DNA of 64,000 bases from Streptomyces sp. NBC_00654 (GCF_026341775.1 NZ_JAPEOB010000003.1:496001-560000); one strand, 5' to 3'; counted from the stretch's first letter, positions 18,094 to 26,948 are shown. Numbers and translations are program-made. Notes: a model not told the origin generated them from the sequence alone.

Positions 18094-18579
18094 ATGGTGC
18101 CCGAGGCCGAAGCGCGGGATGTGCTCGACGAGCTCCAGCGGTTACGGGCCCGGGTGCCGCTCCTGACCGGCGCACTGGCGGCCAGCACCGACGGCCTGGT
18201 CCTGGCCCATGACACCCCCGGCGTGGAGGCGGAAGGTGTCGCCGCACTGACCGCCGCCGCGCTCGGCGTCGCGATCCGGATGACCGACGCGACCTCCCGG
18301 GGCGGCTTCCGCGAACTCCTGGTGCGCGGCGAGAACGGGTACGTCGCCACCTACGCGGCGGGCCCCTCCGCCGTACTCACGCTGCTGGCCGCGGACCGCG
18401 TCAACGTCGGACGGCTCCATCTGGAGGGCCGCCGGGCGGGCGCCCGCATCGGCGAACTCGTCGAAGCCGCCCTGTCCCGGGAGCGCCCCGACCGCGCCGC
18501 CCGCACCGCGCCCCCGAAGGCGCGCACCCCGCAACCGCGTACCGACCGCCCCGGCGGGCTGCCGCAGCGCCCCACGTAG
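18094..18579 (+). CDS. Roadblock/LC7 domain protein with TTA codon
   Basis: 161 residues from ATG 18094, which has a strong GGAGGAG seven bases upstream. A GTG at 18052, overlapping the previous stop as GTGA, is the alternative start. The domain (LLTGALAASTDGLVLAHD ... AADRVNVGRLHLEGRRAG) matches roadblock/LC7 proteins, followed by a basic, proline-rich tail. The codon at 18142-18144 (QRLRAR) is TTA, as in the preceding gene. Partner and function unknown. Confidence 0.78.
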   Translation: MVPEAEARDVLDELQRLRARVPLLTGALAASTDGLVLAHDTPGVEAEGVAALTAAALGVAIRMTDATSRGGFRELLVRGENGYVATYAAGPSAVLTLLAADRVNVGRLHLEGRRAGARIGELVEAALSRERPDRAARTAPPKARTPQPRTDRPGGLPQRPT

Positions 18580-18626
18580 CGGCCCCGCCGCAGCCACCGG
18601 GACAGAGACCCACCACACACAGAGGC

Positions 18627-18645
18627 ACCGGTCATCCCGACCGGT
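18627..18645. promoter_or_regulatory. Inverted repeat before the last roadblock gene
   Basis: ACCGGTC-ATCCC-GACCGGT, perfect 7-bp arms. It ends 22 bp before the start codon at 18668, just upstream of the AGGGAAC ribosome site. It could be an operator or a 5' RNA hairpin affecting translation. Confidence 0.4.
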
Positions 18646-18667
18646 CAGGGAAAGGGAACACGTACTC

Positions 18668-19042
18668 ATGGCCAACACCGAAGCGGCACTCAAGGAAGCG
18701 ATGACGTCCATCGAGGGAGCCCTCGGCGTCGCCCTCGTCGACTACACCAGCGGCATGGCTCTGGGCACCCTCGGCGGCAGCAAGGACTTCAACCTGGAGG
18801 TCGCGGCGGCGGGCAACACCGATGTCGTCCGCTCCAAGCTCCGCACCATGGATCACCTGGGCATCAAGGACGAGATCGAGGACATCCTGATCACCCTGGG
18901 CACGCAGTACCACCTGATCCGGCTGCTCAGGGCCCACGGCAACAACGGCCTCTTCCTCTATCTGGTACTGGACTCCGGCCGCGCCAATCTGGCGATGGCC
19001 CGCCACCAGCTGAAGCGGATCGAGCAGGACCTGGAGGTCTGA
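18668..19042 (+). CDS. Roadblock/LC7-like protein
   Basis: 124 residues, compact single domain (SIEGALGVALVDYTSGM ... EDILITLGTQYHLIRLL ... GLFLYLVLDSGRANLAMA). It is related to the first protein of this cluster (16752-17231) but lacks the insert. ATG start with GGGAA upstream. It is separated from the preceding gene by 88 bp containing an inverted repeat, so it may also be transcribed on its own. It has no TTA codon. Function unknown; homodimer or heterodimer formation with the neighbouring roadblock proteins would be typical of the fold. Confidence 0.8.
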   Translation: MANTEAALKEAMTSIEGALGVALVDYTSGMALGTLGGSKDFNLEVAAAGNTDVVRSKLRTMDHLGIKDEIEDILITLGTQYHLIRLLRAHGNNGLFLYLVLDSGRANLAMARHQLKRIEQDLEV

Positions 19043-19065
19043 TCCCGGCGCCGCCGCGCCCGGCC

Positions 19066-19632
19066 TCAGCGGCGACGCCGCGCCCCGCCCGGCGCGGCGT
19101 CCCCCGCCACCGGCCCCGTCGTCCGGTACGCCTTCACCCGCTTGCCCGTGGGCCGCCCGCGCTCCACCCAGTCGGTGCGCACCCAGTACAGGACGTCGTC
19201 CCGGCGCTCGCGCTGCCCGATCCGTACGGCCTTGAGCCAGAGCCCCGCGCCCGCGCCGGCGAGCAGCAGCCCACCCGCCCCGGGCAGGACGAGCCCCGCC
19301 GCGAGTGCCGCCACGAACGCGCCGGCCAGCCACCACCGGTGCGCCCGACGCCAGTTGCGTACGGTCACGGCGCGGTCCTGGAGGAAGTCGGTGCGCCCCG
19401 CCCGGGTGGCCCCCCGGGCCAGTTCCGCGTACCGCCCGCCGCGCGCCAGGGCGACCACGGCCATGGTGACGAGGAACAGCGCGGCCCCGGCCAGCAGACC
19501 GATGCGCCGCCCGGTGAGTCCCGGCAGCAGCGCGCCCACCGCGGCGGCCAGCAGACCGGGCCACCACATCGGTGCGGCCCCGGCCCGTACGATCACGGCC
19601 ACCCGTGCCAACGACTGCGCTCCGCGCCCCAT
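19066..19632 (-). CDS. Small integral membrane protein, unknown function
   Basis: 188 residues from the ATG at 19632 (MGRGAQSL; GGAGAGGG upstream). Four hydrophobic segments are visible (WWPGLLAAAVGALLPGL, GLLAGAALFLVTMAVVALA, WWLAGAFVAALAAGLVL, GGLLLAGAGAGLWL), then a basic tail with the pattern RERRDDVLYWVRTDW. It is convergent with the roadblock cluster. No family recognised. Confidence 0.7.
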   Translation of the reverse strand: MGRGAQSLARVAVIVRAGAAPMWWPGLLAAAVGALLPGLTGRRIGLLAGAALFLVTMAVVALARGGRYAELARGATRAGRTDFLQDRAVTVRNWRRAHRWWLAGAFVAALAAGLVLPGAGGLLLAGAGAGLWLKAVRIGQRERRDDVLYWVRTDWVERGRPTGKRVKAYRTTGPVAGDAAPGGARRRR

Positions 19633-19761
19633 GTCCGTACCCTCTCCGCGCCTGCCCGTGTGCCTCTCGGCGCGGAGATTAATCGGCGCAGATGAGCGGC
19701 GTCTGAGAAAGCGGGGGTGACCCGAGCGGCCCGGCACCCACGACCCGCCGCTCCCCGCCCG

Positions 19762-20607
19762 CTATTCCACGAACAGCCCGCGCGCCGCCGCACGCGCGTC
19801 GAACTCCTCCAGCCGCGCCTGTGCCTCCGGCAGCCCGTCGCACATCGCCTCCAGCAGCACCCGCCCCAGCAGCATCGGCGCGCACACGGTGTCGAAGGCG
19901 AGCCCTGACCCGACTGCCGCCGGGATCAGCAGATCGCTGTGTCCGGCCACCGGGGCGAACGCCGAGTCCGCGACGGTCACCACGGTCAGCCCCACGCCCT
20001 GGGCGTACGCGAGCGCGTCCACGACCTCCTTCGGGTGGCGCGGCAGCGCGAAGCACATCAGCGCGGAGGCCCCCGCCCGGCGAGCGGCGTCGATCCGGTC
20101 GTACAGCATGGTGCCGCCCTCGTCGAGCACCCGGACATCGGGATGCACCTTGGCGGCGAAGTACCCGAAGCCCCGGGCCTGCGAGGACGCGGCCCGCAGC
20201 CCGAGCACCGGCAACGGGCAGGACCCGGCCAGCAGTCGGCCCGCCCGCTCCACCGGCCCGGGATCGGCGAGCAGGTCGGACAGCTGCCGCAGGTTCTCGA
20301 TCTCGGCCCGGACGGCCTGCTGGTACTCGTTGTACGTGTCCTCGGCGGCGGGCCCGCCCGTATCGGCGGGCGCGACCTCACGAAGGTGCCGGCGCAGTGC
20401 CGGGTAGCCGTCGAATCCGAGCGCGACCGCGAACCGGGTGACGGAGGGCTGGCTGACCCCGGCCAGCTCGGCCAGCTCGACGCTGGAGAGGAAGGGGGCG
20501 TCGGCGGCCCGGCGCACCATGCAGTGCGCGATGCGCCGCTGGGTGGGCGTGAGCCGGTGCCCCTCGAAGAGCCGCTGCAACCGCGCAGCGGGGCTGCTCC
20601 CGCTCAT
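19762..20607 (-). CDS. MurR/RpiR-family transcriptional regulator
   Basis: 281 residues from the ATG at 20607, which has GGAGGGG upstream; an in-frame ATG at 20643 has no ribosome site. The N-terminal HTH_6 domain (FLSSVELAELAGVSQPSVTRFAVALGF) is followed by a SIS sugar-phosphate-binding domain (LGLRAASSQARGFGYFAAKV ... LPRHPKEVVDALAYAQ). Such regulators usually sense phosphosugars, but the target here is unknown. No sugar gene is adjacent. An imperfect 18-bp palindrome (20660-20677) lies upstream and could be an autoregulatory site. Confidence 0.88.
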   Translation of the reverse strand: MSGSSPAARLQRLFEGHRLTPTQRRIAHCMVRRAADAPFLSSVELAELAGVSQPSVTRFAVALGFDGYPALRRHLREVAPADTGGPAAEDTYNEYQQAVRAEIENLRQLSDLLADPGPVERAGRLLAGSCPLPVLGLRAASSQARGFGYFAAKVHPDVRVLDEGGTMLYDRIDAARRAGASALMCFALPRHPKEVVDALAYAQGVGLTVVTVADSAFAPVAGHSDLLIPAAVGSGLAFDTVCAPMLLGRVLLEAMCDGLPEAQARLEEFDARAAARGLFVE

Positions 20608-20752
20608 GGTGTCCCCTCCGGAATCCGTCACCGACGCGTCCATTCAGCCAGCCGACGGCCTGCATGTCCATATACAGTCCGCCGGGCGGAAGGCCCAACA
20701 GGGGGGTTAGCCCCACTGCGCGGGCCCCCTTCGGCTTCGTACGGTGAGGAGC

Positions 20753-21172
20753 ATGGAAGCCCGTGACCACGAGCTCAAGAAGGAGCTCGACGCCACCCTC
20801 CAGGCCCGCGGTGAACTGGGGGCGGAGTACGAGTCCGCGCTCATCGACTCGTTCCTGGAGAAGGTCGAGCAGCGCCTCGACACCACACTCGACCGTCGAG
20901 TCCGGCGCCACCTCGCCGAACAGCGGGTGACCGTCGCCCGGGGCTCCCGTACGCCCCAGCCGCTGGGGAGCTTCGGGGAGCGCTTCGGCTTCGGGGTGGT
21001 CTCGCTGGTCCTGGCCATCCCGCTCTCCGCGATCGGCGTCGCCAACGCGGGCATCAAGGGGCTCGTCGTGGCCTGGCTCGGGATCGTCGGCGTGAACGCG
21101 CTGCAGGCGGCACGGGGCGGGTGGCTGTTCCGGCGGCGCGACCGCTCCGGGTCCGACGACTGGGAGGACTGA
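20753..21172 (+). CDS. Small membrane protein with N-terminal coiled region
   Basis: 139 residues from ATG 20753 (MEARDHELKKELDAT). An acidic/basic helical N-terminus is followed by two membrane spans (FGVVSLVLAIPLSAIGVANAG and GLVVAWLGIVGVNALQAA). The only Shine-Dalgarno-like word, AGGAG, touches the ATG, too close to work. A GTG at 20744 has none. Leaderless translation from 20753 is possible, with TACGGT at 20740-20745 at -10 distance. A similar protein is common in streptomycetes; its function is unknown to me. Confidence 0.75.
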   Translation: MEARDHELKKELDATLQARGELGAEYESALIDSFLEKVEQRLDTTLDRRVRRHLAEQRVTVARGSRTPQPLGSFGERFGFGVVSLVLAIPLSAIGVANAGIKGLVVAWLGIVGVNALQAARGGWLFRRRDRSGSDDWED

Positions 21173-21209
21173 CACCGCCGCGGTCCGGCGGGCACCGGGC
21201 GGGGTATGT

Positions 21210-21266
21210 CGCGGGGACCGCCGCACCCCCGGTCGCCCGGGGGGCGGGACGACGGCGGTCCCCGCG
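21210..21266. terminator. Hairpin terminator after the small membrane protein
   Basis: CGCGGGGACCGCCG pairs perfectly with CGGCGGTCCCCGCG (14 bp) around a 29-nt GC-rich loop, starting 38 bp after the stop at 21172. The rest of the 408-bp gap (21173-21580) holds further GC-rich hairpins near 21352-21390 and the repeats at 21527. No gene was found in it. Confidence 0.6.
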
Positions 21267-21526
21267 AGGGACGCGGTCCGGGTCAGGGCCGGGTTCCCGC
21301 GTCCTGGCGACGGTGGAGGTCCGGGAGCCGCTCCGTAGTCCAGGTCGCCGTAGGTGGGGCCGGCGGGTTTCCCCGCCGACACCCACCAATGTGCCGGAGC
21401 CGTGTTAAGCGGGTGCTGCGCGGACGTGACACGCTCGTACCGTTTTCGCGAAGCCCCGGCCCACCGTGTGACGCCTCCCCCGTGCCGACGCCCACGGCCC
21501 GCCCGCGGCATCGCGGCCGCGCACCG

Positions 21527-21578
21527 CCCGCGGCTTTGCGGCCGCGGCCCTTCCCGCGGCTCCTCGGCCGCGGCCCTT
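21527..21578. repeat. Two 26-bp tandem units downstream of cbs
   Basis: CCCGCGGCTTTGCGGCCGCG... and CCCGCGGCTCCTCGGCCGCG... repeat with a 26-bp period and two to three mismatches; a weaker third copy starts near 21502. The array lies directly after the stop codon of the cystathionine beta-synthase gene. Confidence 0.55.
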
Positions 21579-21580
21579 CC

Positions 21581-22984
21581 CTACGGCTTCGCGACCGCGT
21601 CCTTCGCCAGGAACGCCAGCAGGTCCTGCCGGCTCACGACGCCCTTCGGCTTCCCCTCGACCAGCACGATCGCCGCGTCCGCGCCGTCCGCACCGCTGAG
21701 CGCGGCCATCAGGTCCTCGACCGGCTCGCCCGAGCCGACCTGCGGCAGCGGGGGCGACATGTGCTTCTCCAGCGGGTCGGTGAGCGAGGCGCGCTGGGTG
21801 AACAGGGCGTCCAGCAGCTGCCGTTCCACGACGGAGCCGATGACCTCGGCGGCCATCACGTCCGGGTGACCGGCGCCCGGCTTCACGATCGGCATCTGGG
21901 AGACGCCGTACTCGCGCAGCACCTCGATCGCCTCGCCGACCGTCTCCTCCGGGTGCATATGGACGAGGGTCGGCAGCGGGCCGTCCTTGTGGTCCAGGAC
22001 GTCGCTGACGCGGGCGGAGGTGCCCGTGTCGTCCAGGAAGCCGTAGTCGGCCATCCACTCGTCGTTGAAGATCTTGCTCAGGTAGCCGCGGCCGCTGTCG
22101 GGCAGCAGCACCACCACGACGTCGTCCGGGCCCAGCCGCCGTGCGACCTCCAGCGCCGCCACGACCGCCATCCCGCAGGAGCCGCCGACCAGCAGGCCCT
22201 CCTCCTTGGCGAGGCGGCGGGTCATCTGGAAGGAGTCCTTGTCGGACACCGCGACGATCTCGTCGGTGACGGTGCGGTCGTACGCCGTCGGCCAGAAGTC
22301 CTCGCCGACGCCCTCGACCAGATACGGACGTCCGGAGCCGCCGGAGTAGACCGAGCCCTCCGGGTCCGCGCCGACGACCTTCACCGCGCCGCCGCTGATC
22401 TCCTTGAGATAGCGCCCGGTGCCGCTGATCGTGCCGCCCGTGCCGACGCCCGCGACGAAGTGGGTGATCTTCCCCTCCGTCTGCTCCCACAGCTCCGGAC
22501 CGGTGGTCTCGTAGTGCGAGCGCGGGTTGTTGGGGTTGGAGTACTGGTCCGGCTTCCAGGCCCCCGGCGTCTCGCGGACCAGGCGGTCGGAGACGTTGTA
22601 GTACGAGTCCGGGTGATCGGGGTCAACGGCCGTGGGGCAGACGACGACCTCCGCCCCGTACGCGCGCAGCACGTTGATCTTGTCCGTGGACACCTTGTCC
22701 GGGCAGACGAAGATGCACTTGTACCCCTTCTGCTGGGCGACGATGGCGAGGCCGACGCCCGTGTTGCCGCTGGTCGGCTCGACGATCGTGCCGCCGGGCA
22801 GCAACTGCCCGCTCTCCTCGGCCGCCTCGATCATGCGCAGCGCGATGCGGTCCTTCACCGACCCGCCGGGGTTGAAGTACTCGACCTTCGCCAGGACCGT
22901 CGCCTGGATGTCCGTCGTGACATTGCGCAGCCTCACCAGCGGGGTGTTGCCGACAAGACTGATCATCGAATCGTGGAATTGCAC
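21581..22984 (-). CDS. cbs: Cystathionine beta-synthase with C-terminal CBS-domain pair
   Basis: 467 residues. A fold-type II PLP enzyme: the Schiff-base lysine lies in NPGGSVKDR (Lys44), with TSGNTG and GVGTGGTISGTG as phosphate-binding loops. It condenses serine (or O-acetylserine) with homocysteine to cystathionine, linking methionine to cysteine. Residues from about 335 form two CBS domains (HMHPEETVGEAIEVLREYGVSQMPIV ... VEDLMAALSGADGADAAIVL), where nucleotide or SAM regulation is usual. The GTG start at 22984 has CGGAG upstream. Divergent from the SGNH hydrolase. Confidence 0.93.
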   Translation of the reverse strand: MQFHDSMISLVGNTPLVRLRNVTTDIQATVLAKVEYFNPGGSVKDRIALRMIEAAEESGQLLPGGTIVEPTSGNTGVGLAIVAQQKGYKCIFVCPDKVSTDKINVLRAYGAEVVVCPTAVDPDHPDSYYNVSDRLVRETPGAWKPDQYSNPNNPRSHYETTGPELWEQTEGKITHFVAGVGTGGTISGTGRYLKEISGGAVKVVGADPEGSVYSGGSGRPYLVEGVGEDFWPTAYDRTVTDEIVAVSDKDSFQMTRRLAKEEGLLVGGSCGMAVVAALEVARRLGPDDVVVVLLPDSGRGYLSKIFNDEWMADYGFLDDTGTSARVSDVLDHKDGPLPTLVHMHPEETVGEAIEVLREYGVSQMPIVKPGAGHPDVMAAEVIGSVVERQLLDALFTQRASLTDPLEKHMSPPLPQVGSGEPVEDLMAALSGADGADAAIVLVEGKPKGVVSRQDLLAFLAKDAVAKP

Positions 22985-23125
22985 CGTGTACTCCGGGGTC
23001 TCCGAGATGGTCCGGCCCAGGGTATGCGTACGGGGGCGAGATTGGGCGAAGCGATTGGAGGCCGCCCTCCACGGGGCAGGTAGGTACGTGTACGGCGGGA
23101 CTGCGAGGAGGAGGTGGACCGGACT

Positions 23126-24169
23126 GTGTCAAGAGCGAGGGTGGCACGGCGGATCGCGGCGGGCGCGGCCTACGGCGGCGGCAGCATCGGGCTGATCGGA
23201 GCGGCGACCGTGGGCGTGGTGCTGGCCGAGGTGCAGCTCGCCAAGCGCCAGGTCGGCGGCGGTACGGCACCGGTTCCACCGAGCGCGGACGGGCGGTACG
23301 GGGTGGCGTTCGCCGGACCCGCGGACCCGTTGCGGCTCGCGCTGCTCGGAGATTCGACAGCGGCCGGGCAGGGGGTGCGCCGGGCCGGGCAGACCCCGGG
23401 GGCGCTGCTCGCCTCGGGGCTCGCGGCGGTGGCCGAGCGGCCGGTGGATCTGCGGAACGTGGCACTGCCGGGGGCCAGGTCCGACGATCTGGAGCGGCAG
23501 GTCTCGCTGCTGCTGGCCGACCCGGCCCGTACGCCGGACGTCTGCGTGATCATGATCGGGGCGAACGACGTCACCCACCGGATGCCGGCCACCCAGTCGG
23601 TGCGCTGTCTGACCACCGCCGTGCGCAGGCTGCGCACGGCGGGGGCGGAGGTGGTGGTCGGGACCTGCCCGGACCTGGGCACGATCGAACCGGTCTACCA
23701 GCCGCTGCGCTGGCTGGCCCGGCGGGTCAGCAGACAGCTGGCCGCCGCGCAGACCATCGGTTCGGTGGAGCAGGGCGGGCGCACGGTGTCCTTGGGGGAC
23801 CTGCTGGGCCCGGAGTTCGAGGCGAACCCCCGGGAGCTGTTCGGCCCGGACAACTACCACCCCTCGGCGGAGGGGTACGCGACCGCGGCGATGGCGGTCC
23901 TGCCCACCCTGTGCGCGGTGCTGGGACTGTGGCCGGAGACCGATCACCTCGACGGGTCGCGACGCGAGGACATGCTTCCGGTGGCCAAGGCGGCCTCCCA
24001 GGCGGCCAGGGAGGCCGGTACGGAGGTCACGGGCGCCCGAGCCCCCTGGGCGCTCCTCAAGCACCGCAGGCGGCGGCGTCTGCCCGCGGCCACGGAACCG
24101 GCCCCGCACCCTCCGCACCCCCCGCATCCCCCGCACCCGCACCCGGACACCGCGCACCGGCGCACATGA
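23126..24169 (+). CDS. SGNH/GDSL hydrolase with N-terminal membrane segment
   Basis: About 347 residues from GTG 23126, which has GGAGGTG nine bases upstream; the GTG at 23114 is the alternative. A hydrophobic N-terminal segment (GSIGLIGAATVGVVLAEVQLA) probably anchors or exports it. SGNH blocks are visible: LLGDSTAAGQG (nucleophile Ser), NVALPGARS, MIGANDVTHR, and the final DNYHPSAEGYA with the catalytic Asp/His. Likely an esterase acting outside the membrane; the substrate is unknown. The C-terminal tail is a repeated PHPP. Confidence 0.88.
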   Translation: MSRARVARRIAAGAAYGGGSIGLIGAATVGVVLAEVQLAKRQVGGGTAPVPPSADGRYGVAFAGPADPLRLALLGDSTAAGQGVRRAGQTPGALLASGLAAVAERPVDLRNVALPGARSDDLERQVSLLLADPARTPDVCVIMIGANDVTHRMPATQSVRCLTTAVRRLRTAGAEVVVGTCPDLGTIEPVYQPLRWLARRVSRQLAAAQTIGSVEQGGRTVSLGDLLGPEFEANPRELFGPDNYHPSAEGYATAAMAVLPTLCAVLGLWPETDHLDGSRREDMLPVAKAASQAAREAGTEVTGARAPWALLKHRRRRRLPAATEPAPHPPHPPHPPHPHPDTAHRRT

Positions 24170-24385
24170 CCGGCGGCGGAGCACCGGGCCGGGCCGGACC
24201 CGGTGCCCGGTGTACGCACGGCGGGCCGGACCCGGTGTACGCCGGGGCCCGGTCGACCTGAGCGGGCGCTTAGAAAAGAGTCCCGCATCACATGGCCTGC
24301 CGGGTGACCCCGGCGATACGTCCGGGTAACTTCCAAGACAGTTCTGCCAGTCCAGCCAGCCTTCCAGCCCTCATGGAGCCGCGTG

Positions 24386-25606
24386 ATGCCCGAAGCCGTG
24401 ATCGTCTCTGCTGCCCGTTCGCCGATCGGCCGGGCCTTCAAGGGGTCCCTGAAGGACCTGCGCGCGGACGACCTGACCGCCACGATCATCCAGACCGCGC
24501 TGGCCAAGGTCCCCGAGCTGGACCCGAAGGACATCGACGACCTGATGCTGGGCTGCGGCCTGCCCGGCGGCGAGCAGGGCAACAACCTGGGCCGGATCAT
24601 CGCCGTCCAGATGGGGATGGACCACCTTCCCGGCTGCACGGTCACCCGCTACTGCTCGTCCTCGCTCCAGACCAGCCGGATGGCACTGCACGCCATCAAG
24701 GCGGGCGAGGGCGACGTCTTCATCTCGGCGGGCGTCGAGATGGTGTCCCGCTTCGTGAAGGGCAACTCCGACAGCCTGCCGGACACGCACAACCCGATCT
24801 TCGCCGAGGCCGAGGCCCGCACGGCCGCCCGCGCCGAGGAGTCCGGCGCGACCTGGCAGGACCCGCGCGAGGAGGGCCTGGTCCCGGACGCGTACATCGC
24901 GATGGGGCAGACCGCGGAGAACCTGGCGCGGCTCAAGGGCATCACGCGCCAGGACATGGACGAGTTCGGCGTACGGTCGCAGAACCTCGCCGAGGCCGCC
25001 CTGAAGAACGGCTTCTGGGAGCGGGAGATCACCCCGGTGACCACCCCCGACGGCACCGTCGTCGCCAAGGACGACGGCCCGCGCGCGGGCGTCACGCTGG
25101 AGGGCGTGCAGGGCCTCAAGCCGGTCTTCCGCCCCGACGGCCTGGTCACCGCCGCCAACTGCTGCCCGCTGAACGACGGCGCCGCCGCCCTCGTGATCAT
25201 GTCCGACACCAAGGCGCGGGAGCTGGGCCTGACCCCGCTGGCCCGGATCGTGTCGACCGGCGTCTCCGGCCTCTCCCCCGAGATCATGGGCTACGGCCCG
25301 GTCGAGGCCAGCAAGCAGGCGCTGAGGCGCGCCGGGCTGACCATCGACGACATCGACCTGGCGGAGATCAACGAGGCCTTCGCCGCCCAGGTCATCCCCT
25401 CCTACCGCGACCTGGGCCTGCCGCTGGACAAGGTCAACGTCAACGGCGGCGCCATCGCCGTCGGCCACCCCTTCGGCATGACCGGCGCCCGGATCACCGG
25501 CACGCTCATCAACAGCCTCCAGTTCCACGACAAGCAGTTCGGCCTGGAGACGATGTGCGTGGGCGGCGGCCAGGGCATGGCGATGGTGATCGAGCGGCTG
25601 AGCTGA
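24386..25606 (+). CDS. Acetyl-CoA C-acyltransferase (thiolase)
   Basis: 406 residues. Thiolase motifs are complete: the acyl-accepting Cys90 in [17 protein letters not shown] (His/Asn loop), [10 protein letters not shown] and the C-terminal [10 protein letters not shown]. It cleaves 3-ketoacyl-CoA or condenses acetyl-CoA units. ATG at 24386 with GGAG upstream. No beta-oxidation partner is adjacent. The last codons (ERLS and stop) lie inside the first copy of a perfect 100-bp tandem duplication, so a second copy of the gene's end lies downstream. Confidence 0.94.
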   Translation: MPEAVIVSAARSPIGRAFKGSLKDLRADDLTATIIQTALAKVPELDPKDIDDLMLGCGLPGGEQGNNLGRIIAVQMGMDHLPGCTVTRYCSSSLQTSRMALHAIKAGEGDVFISAGVEMVSRFVKGNSDSLPDTHNPIFAEAEARTAARAEESGATWQDPREEGLVPDAYIAMGQTAENLARLKGITRQDMDEFGVRSQNLAEAALKNGFWEREITPVTTPDGTVVAKDDGPRAGVTLEGVQGLKPVFRPDGLVTAANCCPLNDGAAALVIMSDTKARELGLTPLARIVSTGVSGLSPEIMGYGPVEASKQALRRAGLTIDDIDLAEINEAFAAQVIPSYRDLGLPLDKVNVNGGAIAVGHPFGMTGARITGTLINSLQFHDKQFGLETMCVGGGQGMAMVIERLS

Positions 25607-25790
25607 GGCGCAGCGGAGGGTAGGGGTCGCCCGAGGCACGAGGGCGGCACCTGCCCGCAGCGCAGACGAAGCGAACGCGACCATCAGCACCGAGCGGCTG
25701 AGCTGAGGCGCAGCGGAGGGTAGGGGTCGCCCGAGGCACGAGGGCGGCACCTGCCCGCAGCGCAGACGAAGCGAACGCGACCATCAGCAC
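25591..25790. repeat. Perfect 100-bp tandem duplication at the thiolase 3' end
   Basis: Bases 25591-25690 and 25691-25790 are identical. The unit begins CGAGCGGCTGAGCTGAGGCG, so each copy contains the last coding bases and the TGA of the thiolase gene, and ends GACCATCAGCAC. No mismatch was found. There is no mobile-element signature at the borders. Confidence 0.95.
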
Positions 25791-25941
25791 CTGCTCTCCG
25801 CTGCGCAGCGTCACCGGCCGGTCGCCCTTTCCCTCCGATCGCCGCTGCTGAACCGGTCCGAGCCCGGACCGTGACCGAATCTCCCCCAGGATGTGATCTG
25901 CGTCCCGGGGGAGAGTCATTTATGCAGGTCACAGCACTTTT

Positions 25942-25968
25942 GGGGTTAAACCCCAGGTCGAAAGACCT
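25942..25968 (+). promoter_or_regulatory. Two adjacent small hairpins upstream of a membrane-protein gene
   Basis: GGGG-TTAAA-CCCC (25942-25954) is followed without a gap by AGGTC-GAAA-GACCT (25955-25968), the latter closed by a GNRA tetraloop. They lie about 100 bp before the gene at 26064 in an unusually AT-rich patch. The compact arrangement looks like folded RNA or a protein-binding site. No known riboswitch was recognised. The rest of the 457-bp gap holds the 100-bp duplication. Confidence 0.45.
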
Positions 25969-26063
25969 GTCCATTTCGTGACGTAATGCACTGACAGCAG
26001 GCGCGGGTACAGGCCAAGCTGATGTAGGAAGTCGGGGGATCGATTGAAACCGGGAGTATGTCA

Positions 26064-26948
26064 GTGAGCGCCATGTCATTTGCCCTGTTGCTGACCACCG
26101 CCGCTGCCACGGCCGTCGGCGCCGCTGCCCTGCACGCCGCTCACGGGCTGCGCAAGCAGGTCGCGGCCCTGCGTACGGAGCTGTCCGAGGGCCGGGCCCT
26201 CGACGCGACCGTGCCACCGCAGTCCCGCAGCACCGTCACTCCGGCCGAGGAGATACGCGCGGCCGTCTCCGAAGCGCTCGCCGAGGAGCGGGAGCGCGAG
26301 CTCGCCGAGGCGCGGGCCTTCTGGGCCGCCCAGGAAGCCCGCGACGCCGCCGATGCCCCGTCCCTGCTGGGCGGAATGAACGCGCTCGGCGACGACTCCC
26401 CCTTCTACCTCCCCCGCCAGGCGGACTTCGCCGGTCTTGAGGCGATGGACCTGGAGGCCACCGAGGCACTGGAGGAGCTGGCGGCCCTGAGCGAGCGGCC
26501 GTCCGCCGAGTACGAGTCGGCCGACCTCAGCGACCTGCCCGAGATCGCGGAGTTCGCCGAGTTCGCCGACGACTCCCCCGAGCTCGCCGCGGCCCGCCGC
26601 CGTCATCCCTCGCACCCCGACTTCGTCCCCGTACAGACCCCCGTCGTCACCGACCACGAGCGCACCGTGAGCCGTCTGGAGGAGCTCGCCGACACCGCCA
26701 CCGTGCTCACCGACGTACGCCCCGGACCGCTGGGCACGCTCGATGTGTATGTCTTCGCCGACGGCACCACGCTCTGCATGACCCCGGGCCACCGTGAGAC
26801 GGCGGAACGCCTCGCCGACGCGCTGCGGGCGGGCCGGCGGCCGGTGCTGCTGGGCGGCTCCGGTGTCTCCGGCGCCTATGCGCTGACGTTCTCGTGCGGT
26901 GAGGACAACGTCTACATCCTCGCGGACCGCGTCATCGCCTCGTTCTGA
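26064..26948 (+). CDS. Membrane-anchored acidic protein, unknown function
   Basis: 294 residues from GTG 26064 with GGGAG seven bases upstream (the ATG at 26058 is too near that site). A single N-terminal hydrophobic segment (FALLLTTAAATAVGAAALHAA) is followed by a long acidic, helical and partly repetitive region (EALAEERERELAEARAF, then EFAEFADDSPELAA). A conserved-looking globular end follows (LDVYVFADGTTLCMTPGHRETAERLADALRAG ... SCGEDNVYILADRVIAS). No family recognised. It is convergent with a small gene 24 bp away. Confidence 0.75.
   Translation: MSAMSFALLLTTAAATAVGAAALHAAHGLRKQVAALRTELSEGRALDATVPPQSRSTVTPAEEIRAAVSEALAEERERELAEARAFWAAQEARDAADAPSLLGGMNALGDDSPFYLPRQADFAGLEAMDLEATEALEELAALSERPSAEYESADLSDLPEIAEFAEFADDSPELAAARRRHPSHPDFVPVQTPVVTDHERTVSRLEELADTATVLTDVRPGPLGTLDVYVFADGTTLCMTPGHRETAERLADALRAGRRPVLLGGSGVSGAYALTFSCGEDNVYILADRVIASF

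Noticed and set aside
16752..19042. Conservon (cvn) cluster
   Set aside because: No histidine kinase, DUF742 or GTPase gene is present, which define conservons.
20660..20677. Palindrome CTGCATGTCCATATACAG as RpiR operator
   Set aside because: Only 12 of 18 positions are symmetric; kept as a side note in the regulator entry, not as a site.
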